NCBI GenBank assembly: GCA_015689685.1
Contig: WVSL01000001.1
Location: 359,001-423,000 of the forward strand
Source: Rhodobacterales bacterium HKCCE2091
GTDB lineage: Bacteria > Pseudomonadota > Alphaproteobacteria > Rhodobacterales > Rhodobacteraceae
Direction of reading: 5' to 3'
Length of the DNA: 64,000 nucleotides
The notes below the pieces were generated by a model. The model was not told the origin of the DNA. It made no database searches and saw only the letters and a program-made list of their open reading frames with translations. This document shows, in pieces, positions 8,524 through 16,973 of this stretch. The translations under genes and the position numbers were made by a program. Position 1 is the first letter of the stretch; every line of letters starts with the position of its first letter.

Positions 8524-9474
8524 ATGGCCAGGGCCTTCGCCTCGCAGGGCGACATGAGCGAAAAGGCGATCAGCTTCACCGAAGTCGGCGACGGGCTCTA
8601 TGCCTTCACGGCCGAAGGCGACCCCAATTCCGGCGTCATCATCGGCGACGACAGCGTGATGATCGTCGAGGCGCAGGCGACCCCGCGGCTGGCGCGCAAG
8701 GTCATCGACTGCGTGCGCTCCGTCACCGACAAGCCGATCAGCCACCTGGTCCTGACCCATTACCACGCCGTCCGCGTTCTCGGCGCGTCGGCCTACGGCG
8801 CGGGACAGATCCTGATGTCGGATACCGCGCGCGCGATGGTCGCGGAGCGCGGGCAGGAGGACTGGGACAGCGAGTTCGCCCGCTTCCCGCGCCTCTTCCA
8901 GGGGCACGAGGAAATCCCCGGGCTGACCTGGCCCACCACAAGCTTCACCGGCCGGATGAGCGTTCACCTGGGCAGCCGGCGGGTCGACCTGATGCAACTC
9001 GGCCGGGCGCACACGGCGGGCGACATCGTGATCCACGTCCCCGACCAGAACGTGATGTTCACCGGCGATATCGTCGAATACCACTCCGCCTGCTACTGCG
9101 GCGACGGCCACCTGCGCGACTGGCCCGTGACGCTGGAGGCTATCCGCGCCTTCGATCTCGACGCCATCGCGCCGGGCCGGGGCGATGCGCTCGTCGGCCG
9201 CGACATGGTCAACGCCGCGCTCGACAACACCGCCGATTTCGTCGCCTCCACCTATCGCCCCGCCGCGCGCGTCGCGGCCCGCGGCGGCGACCTGAAGGCC
9301 GCCTGGGACGCCGTTCGCGCCGAGTGCGACCCGAAATTCGCCGAATACGCGATCTACGAACACTGCCTGCCCTTCAACGTCGCCCGCGCCTACGACGAGG
9401 CCCGCGGCATCGACACGCCGCGCATCTGGACGGCGGAACGGGACGCGGAGATGTGGGAAGCCCTTCAGGGCTGA
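8524..9474 (+). CDS. MBL-fold protein with altered metal ligands
   Basis: 316 residues; ATG at 8524 follows the strong site GGGAAGGGAG. The fold is a metallo-beta-lactamase: SGVIIGDDSVMIVEAQATP strand region, LTHYHAVRVLGA at the first metal motif, GRAHTAGDIVIHVP and MFTGDIVEYHS. The canonical HxHxDH is HYHAVR here, so the usual Asp and His of the second metal site are Val and Arg, and the last His (normally in PGHG) is Arg in APGRGD. HxH, the middle His and the bridging Asp remain, suggesting one metal ion. It is the first gene of the homogentisate operon, so a ring-cleavage or aryl-thioester role is possible, but the reaction is unknown. Confidence 0.88.
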   Translation: MARAFASQGDMSEKAISFTEVGDGLYAFTAEGDPNSGVIIGDDSVMIVEAQATPRLARKVIDCVRSVTDKPISHLVLTHYHAVRVLGASAYGAGQILMSDTARAMVAERGQEDWDSEFARFPRLFQGHEEIPGLTWPTTSFTGRMSVHLGSRRVDLMQLGRAHTAGDIVIHVPDQNVMFTGDIVEYHSACYCGDGHLRDWPVTLEAIRAFDLDAIAPGRGDALVGRDMVNAALDNTADFVASTYRPAARVAARGGDLKAAWDAVRAECDPKFAEYAIYEHCLPFNVARAYDEARGIDTPRIWTAERDAEMWEALQG

Positions 9475-9499
9475 CAGCCAACCGCGGAGGGAGGACCGC

Positions 9500-10027
9500 A
9501 TGACAGGGGAACCGCAGACCTATTTCCTGCAACAGGCGCTGAACAACGCCTGGGCCAACGCGACGTTCTACGGCGCGTTGCGGGACCTGCCGCCCGGCGC
9601 GTTCACCGCCGAGCGGCCCGGCTTCTTTCCGTCCCTGTCGCGCACGCTGAACCACATCTACGAGGTCGATCTCTACTACATCGACGCGCTGCTCGAAGGC
9701 GGGCTCGGCCGGTCCGTCTACGACCGCGAGGACATCGAGGACCCGGCGATGCTCGGCGCGGCGCAGGCGAAGTCCGACATGGCACTGGCGAGCTTTTGCA
9801 AGGGCCTCACCCCGGAAACCCTGGCCGAAACCCGCGTGACCGTCCGCAAGCACGGCAACCCGGCGGAGCGGGTCGACCGGCTGCTCCTGCACCTGTTCCA
9901 GCACCAGGTCCACCATCGCGGGCAGGCGCATGTGCAGTTGCAGGACGCGGGGATCGCGCCGCCGCAGCTCGACGATTTCTTTCTCGACGACGGCCGCGTG
10001 CCCTCCGCCGTCCCGTACTGGAGCTGA
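9500..10027 (+). CDS. DinB-fold protein of the homogentisate operon
   Basis: 175 residues forming a DinB/YfiT-like four-helix bundle. The metal triad appears as H52 (TLNHIYEVD) and H135 and H139 (HQVHHRGQAH). The family includes thiol-dependent isomerases and transferases as well as uncharacterised stress proteins. Placed between the MBL gene and the FAD hydroxylase, with 25 and 3 base gaps, it is certainly in the operon. A thiol-dependent isomerase or hydrolase step on an aromatic breakdown product is plausible, but a glutathione-type isomerase (MaiA) is already encoded downstream, so the role is open. The ribosome site GGAGGGAGG is strong. Confidence 0.88.
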   Translation: MTGEPQTYFLQQALNNAWANATFYGALRDLPPGAFTAERPGFFPSLSRTLNHIYEVDLYYIDALLEGGLGRSVYDREDIEDPAMLGAAQAKSDMALASFCKGLTPETLAETRVTVRKHGNPAERVDRLLLHLFQHQVHHRGQAHVQLQDAGIAPPQLDDFFLDDGRVPSAVPYWS

Positions 10028-10030
10028 GAC

Positions 10031-11638
10031 ATGGTCCAGGCTCGTTACCGCACCGCCTTCCAGCTTTATCCCTACGAACGCGTCGCCGAGCAGGACGCGG
10101 CTACCGTCACCCGACACCCCGTCGTCATCGTCGGCGGCGGCCCCATCGGGATGGCGCTGGCACTCGACCTGGGGCTGAAGGGCATACCGGCGCTGGTGCT
10201 CGACGACCATGACGGCGTGGGCCAGGGCAGCCGCGCGATCTGTTTTGCCAAGCGGACGCTGGAGATCTGCGACCGGCTCGGCGCGGGGCAGGCGATGGTC
10301 GACAAGGGCGTCGTCTGGAACCTCGGCCGCGTCTACAAGGGCGAGGAGGAGATCTACAACTTCAACCTCCTTCCCGAGGACGGCCACCGCCGACCCGCCT
10401 TCATCAACCTGCAACAGCCTTATTTCGAGAAGTTCCTCGTCGACCGGATCCGCGAGAAGCAGGCCGAGGGCCTGCCGATCGAGATCCGGGGCCAGAACCG
10501 GGTGACCTCGGTCGAGACCCACGCCGACCACGTCGCGCTGGAAATCGACACGCCGGACGGCCCCTACCGCGCCGAGGCCGACTGGCTCATCGCCTGCGAC
10601 GGCGCGAATTCCCCGATCCGGGACATGATCGGGCAGGGTTTCGCGGGCCGGGTTTTCGAGGACAACTTCCTGATCGCGGACATCAGGATGCAGGCCGAGT
10701 TCCCGGTGGAACGCCGGTTCTGGTTCGACCCGCCCTTCAACCGGGGCGAAACCGCACTCCTGCACAAGCAGCCCGACGATGTCTGGCGGCTGGACTTCCA
10801 GCTCGGGCCGAATGCCGACCGAAAGGCAGAACTGGACGAGGAGAAGGTGCGCGGCCGCGTCCGCGGCATGATCGGCGACGACATCCCGTTCGAGCTTGTC
10901 TGGACCTCCGTCTACACCTTCCGCTGCTGCACGATGGACCGCTACGTCCACGGCCGCGTGGTCTTCGCCGGCGACAGCGCGCACCAGGTCTCGCCCTTCG
11001 GCGCGCGCGGCGCGAACGGCGGGATCCAGGACATCGACAACCTCGGATGGAAGCTGGCGCTGGTGCTGCAGGGCCGCGCGCCCGAGAGCCTGATCGAGAC
11101 CTACCACGACGAACGCAAGCACGGCGCGCTGGAGAACATCCGCAATTCCTCCCGCACCGCCGACTTCCTGACGCCGCGCTCGCCGGCCCACGAACTGTTC
11201 CGCGAGGCGGTTCTGACGCTCGCCCGCGACCATGCCTTCGCCCGGCCGATGGTCAATTCCGGGCGGCTGTCGGTGCCCTGCGTCTACGATAACTCGCCGC
11301 TGAACGGAGGGGACGGGCTGCGGCACCCCGCCCGCACCCGCCCCGGCGCACCTTGCCCCGATGCGCCCCTAGGCGACGGTTTCCTTCTGGACCGCTTGGC
11401 GGGCGGTTTCACCCTTGTCGGATTCGACACGGATGTGCCGGACAGGGTCGATTTCGACGGGATCGAGGTGACCGGTTTCCGGGTCGATACCGACGACACG
11501 ATCCGCGACCGCTACCTCGACGCCCATGCCTTCGCCGTCTACCTGGTCCGCCCGGACCAGCACGTCGCGGCGCGGTGGAGCCGATACGACGAGGCCGCCG
11601 TCGCCGAGGCCGTCGACCGCGCCACGGGGAGGGCCTGA
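10031..11638 (+). CDS. FAD-dependent aromatic hydroxylase, MhpA/MhaA type
   Basis: 535 residues of the single-component flavoprotein hydroxylase class. FAD motifs are the N-terminal VVIVGGGPIGMALALDLG (about residue 33), the DWLIACDGANSPIR motif and the GD motif VVFAGDSAHQVSPFGARGAN near residue 320. A thioredoxin-like C-terminal domain follows. Such enzymes add one oxygen to phenolic acids with NAD(P)H. It is followed after one base by a DUF2783 peptide and then hmgA. Known 3-hydroxyphenylacetate 6-hydroxylase (MhaA plus the small MhaB) makes homogentisate, so this pair is the best candidate for the operon's homogentisate-forming step. Substrate is inferred, not shown. Confidence 0.87.
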   Translation: MVQARYRTAFQLYPYERVAEQDAATVTRHPVVIVGGGPIGMALALDLGLKGIPALVLDDHDGVGQGSRAICFAKRTLEICDRLGAGQAMVDKGVVWNLGRVYKGEEEIYNFNLLPEDGHRRPAFINLQQPYFEKFLVDRIREKQAEGLPIEIRGQNRVTSVETHADHVALEIDTPDGPYRAEADWLIACDGANSPIRDMIGQGFAGRVFEDNFLIADIRMQAEFPVERRFWFDPPFNRGETALLHKQPDDVWRLDFQLGPNADRKAELDEEKVRGRVRGMIGDDIPFELVWTSVYTFRCCTMDRYVHGRVVFAGDSAHQVSPFGARGANGGIQDIDNLGWKLALVLQGRAPESLIETYHDERKHGALENIRNSSRTADFLTPRSPAHELFREAVLTLARDHAFARPMVNSGRLSVPCVYDNSPLNGGDGLRHPARTRPGAPCPDAPLGDGFLLDRLAGGFTLVGFDTDVPDRVDFDGIEVTGFRVDTDDTIRDRYLDAHAFAVYLVRPDQHVAARWSRYDEAAVAEAVDRATGRA

Positions 11639-11639
11639 C

Positions 11640-11861
11640 ATGCCGCTCGTCACCAAGCCGAACCTGCCGCGGACCGATGATTTCTACGCCGCCCTTCTCG
11701 CCGCCCACGAGGGACTGACGGAAGCGGAGACACACGCGCTCAACGCCCGGCTGATCCTCGTCCTCGCAAATCATGTCGGCGACCTCGACACCCTGACCGA
11801 AGCGATCGACGTCGCCCGCGGCACGCCCGCCGCCGCGGCCGACGACCCCACCAAGACCTGA
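11640..11861 (+). CDS. DUF2783 small protein, candidate hydroxylase coupling subunit
   Basis: 73 residues starting at ATG 11640, one base after the hydroxylase stop. It matches the DUF2783 pattern: PNLPRTDDFYAALLAAHEGL, then ALNARLILVLANHVGDLDTL. It is mostly helical, soluble and without catalytic residues. DUF2783 proteins travel with MhpA-like flavoproteins. The P. putida 3-hydroxyphenylacetate hydroxylase uses a coupling protein of similar tiny size (MhaB). I infer, without alignment, that this is its counterpart. Translation is probably coupled to the preceding gene. The open frame extends upstream, but that part is a shadow of the hydroxylase. Confidence 0.82.
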   Translation: MPLVTKPNLPRTDDFYAALLAAHEGLTEAETHALNARLILVLANHVGDLDTLTEAIDVARGTPAAAADDPTKT

Positions 11862-11879
11862 CGGGAAAGGAGCGACCCC

Positions 11880-13232
11880 ATGAACGTCCAGGACCAGCGC
11901 AAGATCGAGACGCAGCTTGCCACCAACGGCACGACGCCCGGCTACATGCCCGGCTTCGCCAACGACCACGAGACCGAGGCCCTGCCCGGCGCGCTGCCGC
12001 AGGGCCGGAACAGCCCGCAGAAATGCCCCTACGGCCTCTACGCCGAGCAGCTTTCCGGCACCGCGTTCACCGTCCACCCGCCGGAACGGACATGGTGCTA
12101 CCGCATCCGGCCGAGCGTGAAGCATTCGACCCGCTACCGCCGGATCGAGATGCCCTACTGGAAGTCCGCGCCCTGCATCGATCCCGACGTCGCCAGCCTC
12201 GGGCAGTATCGCTGGAACCCGGTGGAGGCCGAAGGCGCGCTGACCTGGGTGACGGGAATGCGGACGATGACGACCGCGGGCGACGTGCATACGCAGGTCG
12301 GCATGGCGAGCCACGTCTACCTCGTGACCGAGAGCATGGTGGACGACTACTTCTTCTCCGCCGACAGCGAGTTGCTCGTCGTGCCGCAGCAGGGCCGCAT
12401 CCGGTTCCACACCGAGCTTGGCATCATCGACCTGGAGCCGAAGGAGATCGCGATCATCCCGCGTGGCCTCGTCTACCGGGTCGAGCTGATCGACGGCCCC
12501 GCCCGTGGCTTCGTCTGCGAGAACTACGGCCAGAAGTTCGAGATGCCGGGGCGCGGTCCGATCGGCGCCAACTGCCTCGCCAACCCGCGCGACTTCAAGG
12601 CCCCGGTCGCCGCGTTCGAGGACCGCGAGGTGCCGTCGACCATCACCGTCAAGTGGTGCGGCCAGTTCCACGTCACCGAGATCGGGCAAAGCCCGCTCGA
12701 CGTGGTCGCGTGGCACGGCAACTACGCGCCCTACAAGTACGACCTGGAAGCTTACTGTCCCGTCGGCGCGATCCTGTTCGACCACCCCGACCCGTCGATC
12801 TTCACCGTGCTGACCGCGCCCTCGGGCAGCCCCGGCACGGCGAACATCGACTTCGTGCTGTTCCGCGAACGCTGGATGGTGGCCGAGGACACGTTCCGCC
12901 CGCCGTGGTACCACAAGAACATCATGTCCGAGCTGATGGGCAACATCTACGGCATCTACGACGCCAAGCCCGAGGGTTTCGTGCCCGGTGGCATGAGCCT
13001 GCACAACATGATGCTGCCCCACGGCCCCGACAAGCAGGCCTACGAGGGCGCGTCGAATGCCGACCTGAAGACCGAGAAGCTCGACAACACCATGTCCTTC
13101 ATGTTCGAAACGAGGTTCCCGCAGCAGCTTACCCCCTTCGCCGCGAAGGAGGCGCCTTTGCAGGACAACTACGTGGAGGTCTGGGCCGACATGGAGAAGC
13201 ACTTCGACGGCACCCCGGAAGGCCGGTGGTGA
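11880..13232 (+). CDS. hmgA: Homogentisate 1,2-dioxygenase
   Basis: 450 residues, full length for the family. It opens the ring of homogentisate with O2 and non-haem iron to give maleylacetoacetate. The start region [20 protein letters not shown], the [17 protein letters not shown] motif and the C-terminal cupin region with [13 protein letters not shown] and [13 protein letters not shown] are hallmark sequences; conserved His and Glu in these parts bind iron. ATG 11880 has the ribosome site GGAAAGGAG. The stop overlaps the start of the following 60-residue gene by one base (TGATG). Confidence 0.98.
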   Translation: MNVQDQRKIETQLATNGTTPGYMPGFANDHETEALPGALPQGRNSPQKCPYGLYAEQLSGTAFTVHPPERTWCYRIRPSVKHSTRYRRIEMPYWKSAPCIDPDVASLGQYRWNPVEAEGALTWVTGMRTMTTAGDVHTQVGMASHVYLVTESMVDDYFFSADSELLVVPQQGRIRFHTELGIIDLEPKEIAIIPRGLVYRVELIDGPARGFVCENYGQKFEMPGRGPIGANCLANPRDFKAPVAAFEDREVPSTITVKWCGQFHVTEIGQSPLDVVAWHGNYAPYKYDLEAYCPVGAILFDHPDPSIFTVLTAPSGSPGTANIDFVLFRERWMVAEDTFRPPWYHKNIMSELMGNIYGIYDAKPEGFVPGGMSLHNMMLPHGPDKQAYEGASNADLKTEKLDNTMSFMFETRFPQQLTPFAAKEAPLQDNYVEVWADMEKHFDGTPEGRW

Positions 13233-13414
13233 TGGGCGAGACGACGCTCGCGCTTCTCGGGCTCGGGGCCATCGCGCTGTTCCTGTTCCTGTCCATACCG
13301 CGGCGCGGCAAGCGGCGCAGGCAGGGCGGCCAGGGCGACGTTCCGACCGGGAGCTGGACCTTCGGGGACGGCGGGGCGGATGGCGGCGGCGGTGACGGCG
13401 GCGGCGGGGACTGA
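13232..13414 (+). CDS. Small membrane peptide with Gly/Asp-rich tail
   Basis: 60 residues: one N-terminal membrane helix (LALLGLGAIALFLFLSIP), a basic patch RRGKRRRQ, then GSWTFGDGGADGGGGDGGGGD. Both ends overlap neighbours by a single base in TGATG junctions with hmgA and maiA, which argues strongly for real, coupled translation. The basic patch next to the helix predicts a cytoplasmic C-terminus. No known family is recognised and function is unknown. It may anchor or organise pathway enzymes, but this is speculation. Confidence 0.72.
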   Translation: MGETTLALLGLGAIALFLFLSIPRRGKRRRQGGQGDVPTGSWTFGDGGADGGGGDGGGGD

Positions 13415-14049
13415 TGAAGCTATACACCTACTGGCGGTCATCCTGTTCCTACCGCGTCCGGATAGCGCTGAACCTGAAGGGGCGCGGCTACGACAGTCTG
13501 CCGGTTCACCTGCTGAAGGGCGAACAGGAGGATGCCGCCTATACCGCGATCAATCCGTCCGCCAAGCTGCCGACCCTCGTTTTGGACGATGGCGGGCGGC
13601 TGACCCAGTCGCTCGCGATCATCGACTGGATCGACGCGACCTGGCCGATGCCGCCGCTTCTGCCCGACAACCCGTACCAGCGCGCGCGGGTGCTCGCGGC
13701 CTCCTACATCATCGCGATGGACACGCAGCCGGTGACCAACTCGGGCACCGTCGCGTTCCTGCGCAAGCGGTTCGGCGCCAGCACCGACGAGGCCGCGGAC
13801 TGGATGCGGCACTGGATGGCGAAGGGGCTAACCGCATTCTCCGCCAGCATCGACCGCGGGCAGCGTTTCGCCTTCGGGCAGGTTCCGGGGCTGGCCGAGA
13901 TCTGCCTCGTCCCGCAACTCTACAACGCCCGGCGATGGGGGCTCGACATTGCCGAATGGCCGCAGCTCGCCGAGATCGAGAAACGCTGCATGGCCCTGCC
14001 CGCCTTCGCCGAGGCCGCGCCCGAGGCACAACCCGACGCCGAGACATGA
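13414..14049 (+). CDS. maiA: Maleylacetoacetate isomerase (zeta-class GST)
   Basis: 211 residues. It isomerises maleylacetoacetate to fumarylacetoacetate using glutathione. The zeta-GST active site is near the N-terminus, YWRSSCSYRVRIALNLKG, with the conserved SSC. The helical C-terminal domain contains the family run AEICLVPQLYNARRW. The start ATG overlaps the stop of the preceding 60-residue gene. It is followed by fahA after seven bases, completing the pathway order hmgA-maiA-fahA. Confidence 0.97.
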   Translation: MKLYTYWRSSCSYRVRIALNLKGRGYDSLPVHLLKGEQEDAAYTAINPSAKLPTLVLDDGGRLTQSLAIIDWIDATWPMPPLLPDNPYQRARVLAASYIIAMDTQPVTNSGTVAFLRKRFGASTDEAADWMRHWMAKGLTAFSASIDRGQRFAFGQVPGLAEICLVPQLYNARRWGLDIAEWPQLAEIEKRCMALPAFAEAAPEAQPDAET

Positions 14050-14056
14050 GGACAGA

Positions 14057-15307
14057 ATGACCGGACTGCTGCGTTCCTGGGTGGACAGCGCCAATACCCC
14101 CGACACCGATTTCCCGCTGAACAACCTGCCCTACGGCGTGTTCTCGACCGGTGACGGCACCATGTCCCGCTGCGGCGTGGCGATCGGGGACATGATCTTC
14201 GATTTGTGCCGCGCGGAAGGCGACGGGCTGGTGGAACCGGCGGCGACGCCCGTGTTCGACGTGTCGCACTGGAACGACTTCATGGAACTGGGGCCCGAGG
14301 CCTGGGCCGACCTGCGCACGCGGCTCACGGAGCTCCTGTCCGAGGGGTCGGAGCCCCTGCCGGGCTACCTGGTGCCGCAGGCCGAGGCGACGATGCACCT
14401 GCCGTTCCGGGTGACGGAATACACCGATTTCTACGCCGGCCGGCACCACGCGACCAATGTCGGCACCATGTTCCGCGGGGCGGAGAACGCGCTGCCGCCG
14501 AACTGGCTGCACATTCCCATAGGCTACAACGGCCGTGCGTCGTCGGTCGTCGTGTCCGGCACGCCGGTCCGGCGGCCCTGCGGGCAACTGAAGGGCCCCG
14601 ACGATGCCGCGCCGCGTTTCGCGCCGTCTGCTCGTTTCGACTTCGAACTGGAAATGGGCGCCATCGTCGGCGTGCCGTCGGACGGACCCATCGGCGTGGC
14701 CGAGGCCGACGCCGCGATCTTCGGCTACGTCCTTCTGAACGACTGGTCCGCGCGCGACATCCAGGCCTGGGAATACCAGCCGCTCGGCCCGTTCCAGGCC
14801 AAGGCCACCGCGACCACGATCAGCCCATGGATCGTGACCGCCGCGGCACTGGCCCCGTTCCGCTGCGACACGCCCCCGCGCGAGGTTCCGCTGCTGCCCT
14901 ACCTGCAGGAACCGGGCCCGATGCTCTACGACATCGCGCTCGAGGTCGCGCTGCGGCCCGAGGGCGGCGAGGAAACCGTCATCACCCGGACCAACTACCG
15001 CGAAATGTACTATTCGTCGGCGCAGCAGCTCGCGCACCATTCCTCCAGCGGCTGCCCGATGCGGGTCGGCGACCTGCTCGGCTCCGGCACCATCTCGGGA
15101 CCGGAGAAGGACAGCCGCGGATCGCTCCTGGAACTGTCCTGGGGCGGGAAGGAACCGCTGGAACTGGCCGGCGGCGGAACCCGGTCGTTCCTCCAGGACG
15201 GCGACACGCTGACCCTGCGCGGCGCGGCGCTCGGCGATGGCTACCGGGTCGGGTTCGGCGCGTGCGACGGCACGCTTCTGCCGGCGGAGAAGCGCCCGGA
15301 CTGGTGA
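14057..15307 (+). CDS. fahA: Fumarylacetoacetase
   Basis: 416 residues, normal FAH length. It hydrolyses fumarylacetoacetate to fumarate and acetoacetate, the last step of homogentisate breakdown. The N-terminal domain starts SWVDSANTPDTDFPLNNLPYGVF, and the metal and catalytic region includes DFYAGRHHATNVGTMFRG and EMGAIVG, with the C-terminal PMRVGDLLGSGTISGP. ATG 14057 is chosen because the family N-terminus begins there; the frame is open farther upstream inside maiA. It is the last gene of the operon. Confidence 0.98.
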   Translation: MTGLLRSWVDSANTPDTDFPLNNLPYGVFSTGDGTMSRCGVAIGDMIFDLCRAEGDGLVEPAATPVFDVSHWNDFMELGPEAWADLRTRLTELLSEGSEPLPGYLVPQAEATMHLPFRVTEYTDFYAGRHHATNVGTMFRGAENALPPNWLHIPIGYNGRASSVVVSGTPVRRPCGQLKGPDDAAPRFAPSARFDFELEMGAIVGVPSDGPIGVAEADAAIFGYVLLNDWSARDIQAWEYQPLGPFQAKATATTISPWIVTAAALAPFRCDTPPREVPLLPYLQEPGPMLYDIALEVALRPEGGEETVITRTNYREMYYSSAQQLAHHSSSGCPMRVGDLLGSGTISGPEKDSRGSLLELSWGGKEPLELAGGGTRSFLQDGDTLTLRGAALGDGYRVGFGACDGTLLPAEKRPDW

Positions 15308-15390
15308 CGCCGCGGGCGGGTTGACCCCGGCGGCGCGGGCCGGTCATGTGCAGGTGATCCGGCCGGATCGCTTTTCGGAAAGGATGCCCG

Positions 15391-15972
15391 ATGCCCCGCC
15401 TTCTCGTCCTCGCCGCCCCGGCGCTGTTCGCTGCCTCTGCCGTCACGGCGCAGGAGGTGACGCCGCCCGAGGACCTGCGCGCGTATTTCGAAACGGCGCT
15501 GGAGGACGGGGGGCCGATCTACCTCTATGGCAGCCGCCCGACCTGCCGCCCGTCCGCGTTTCGGATCGCGGAACTGACGGAGGAAGGCGGACGCATCCTC
15601 GCGGTCCCGGTTGAACCGGGGGAGGACGGCGGCGAAGCGGAGGACGACGAGACCGATACCCCCGACGCGCCGGAGAACGCGGAGGCCGACGACACCGACA
15701 CGCAAGCGCCGGAACCACCGGAGGCCGCGCTCGCCTGGGCGCCCGACGGCTTCGGCGCAGGAATATTCCCGGCGGGACTGACCCATTTCGTGCTCGACCG
15801 CTTCTCGGAGGACGGGCGCACCGTGGCATTCACCTACGGCGGCATCTGCGACCGGGACGGCGAGTGGTGGCTGAATTGCGCGCCCGGCAACTTCGGACCC
15901 GGCGCGAACGAGATCGCCTACCTGTCCCGCGAACCCGATTGCCCCTTCATCGACGGCGCGGGCGAGGACTGA
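15391..15972 (+). CDS. Exported acidic protein of unknown function
   Basis: 193 residues with a cleavable signal peptide (RLLVLAAPALFAASAVTAQE, cut expected near residue 20). Residues about 75-115 form a very acidic, Pro/Ala-rich linker of Glu, Asp and Thr. The C-terminal part contains CDRDGEWWLNC and a final CPF, so three to four cysteines could form disulfides in the periplasm. I do not recognise the family. It lies 83 bases after fahA on the same strand and may have its own promoter. The ribosome site is GGAAAGGA. Confidence 0.7.
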   Translation: MPRLLVLAAPALFAASAVTAQEVTPPEDLRAYFETALEDGGPIYLYGSRPTCRPSAFRIAELTEEGGRILAVPVEPGEDGGEAEDDETDTPDAPENAEADDTDTQAPEPPEAALAWAPDGFGAGIFPAGLTHFVLDRFSEDGRTVAFTYGGICDRDGEWWLNCAPGNFGPGANEIAYLSREPDCPFIDGAGED

Positions 15973-15988
15973 CCGACGGCCAATGACT

Positions 15989-16043
15989 TGCGCAGTGCGC
16001 ATGAATATGGAAGTTGTTCACCGGCTTTCCTGCATTCTGCGCA
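15989..16043. promoter_or_regulatory. Repeated TGCGCA sites before a LysR gene
   Basis: The palindrome TGCGCA occurs three times in 55 bases: 15989-15994 and 15996-16001, separated by one base, and 16038-16043, four bases before the LysR start. Such clustering just upstream of the regulator suggests autoregulation. The short word and GC-rich setting keep confidence low. Confidence 0.3.
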
Positions 16044-16046
16044 CCG

Positions 16047-16937
16047 ATGAACCTCCGCGACGTACAGATCTTCGCCGAAGCCGCCGATCTTGGCAGTTTC
16101 ACCGCTGTCGCCAGGGCGCGGCACAGCGATCCGTCCTCGATCAGCCGGGTGATCGCGGGGCTGGAGGACGAACTTGGCGTGAAGCTGTTCGACCGGACCA
16201 CCCGGCGCGTCACCCTGACCCCGGCGGGCGAGTTGTACCGTTCGCGCGTCGTGCCGCTGATCGAGGAAATCGAGCGGCTCAGCGCCAAGGCCCGTGACGC
16301 TGCGGCGCGTCCGTCCGGCACGCTGCGGCTGTCGGCGCCGGTCGCGCTCGGGCAACGGCTGATCCTGCCGCGGCTGAAACATTTCCGGGAGGCGAATCCC
16401 GACCTGCGGGTGGAATGCCTGCTGACCGACGCGACCCCGGACATCGCCGCCGAACGCATCGACCTCGCGCTGCGGCTGACCCCGGCCGTCACGGGCGACC
16501 TCGTGTCGACGGAACTGGCGGATACGGGGATGCGCGCGGTGGCGAGCCCCGGCTACCTCGCCGGCCGCGCCGCCATCTTCGCGCCGCGCGATCTTGCGAA
16601 CCACGACTGCCTCTTGCCGCCGGAAGCCGAATTCGGCAGCCGCTGGCTGTTCCGCGACCGCACCGGGCAATCGGTGGCCCAGGCGGTCGAAGGCACGGTG
16701 TCGGTCACCAGTCTGACCGGCCGGCTCGCCGCGGCCGAGGCCGGGCTCGGCATCGCGCTCCTGCCCGGATGGCTCGTCGACGGGATGATTCTGTCCGGCG
16801 CGCTCGGCCATGTCCTGCCGGACTGGAACGTGACCGCCACCCAGACCGAAGGCGCGATCTGGATCGCCTACCCCGCCCGCGAAGTCCTGCCCGGCAAGAC
16901 GCGCGCGGCGATGGAGTTCCTGCGCCGCGCGGTCTAG
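16047..16937 (+). CDS. LysR family transcriptional regulator
   Basis: 296 residues from ATG 16047. The HTH lies at about residues 3-60 (MNLRDVQIFAEAADLGSFTA, then SSISRVIAGLEDELGVKLFDR). The effector domain follows from about residue 90 and belongs to the large group related to CrgA/DhcR-type regulators. There is no divergent neighbour: the gene upstream is on the same strand and the cation antiporter follows 36 bases later. The target may therefore be itself or the antiporter. The frame is open upstream, but this start gives the standard N-terminus. Confidence 0.9.
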   Translation: MNLRDVQIFAEAADLGSFTAVARARHSDPSSISRVIAGLEDELGVKLFDRTTRRVTLTPAGELYRSRVVPLIEEIERLSAKARDAAARPSGTLRLSAPVALGQRLILPRLKHFREANPDLRVECLLTDATPDIAAERIDLALRLTPAVTGDLVSTELADTGMRAVASPGYLAGRAAIFAPRDLANHDCLLPPEAEFGSRWLFRDRTGQSVAQAVEGTVSVTSLTGRLAAAEAGLGIALLPGWLVDGMILSGALGHVLPDWNVTATQTEGAIWIAYPAREVLPGKTRAAMEFLRRAV

Positions 16938-16973
16938 GCTTCGCGCGACCGCGAAGCCCGGGGGTGCGCGCCG

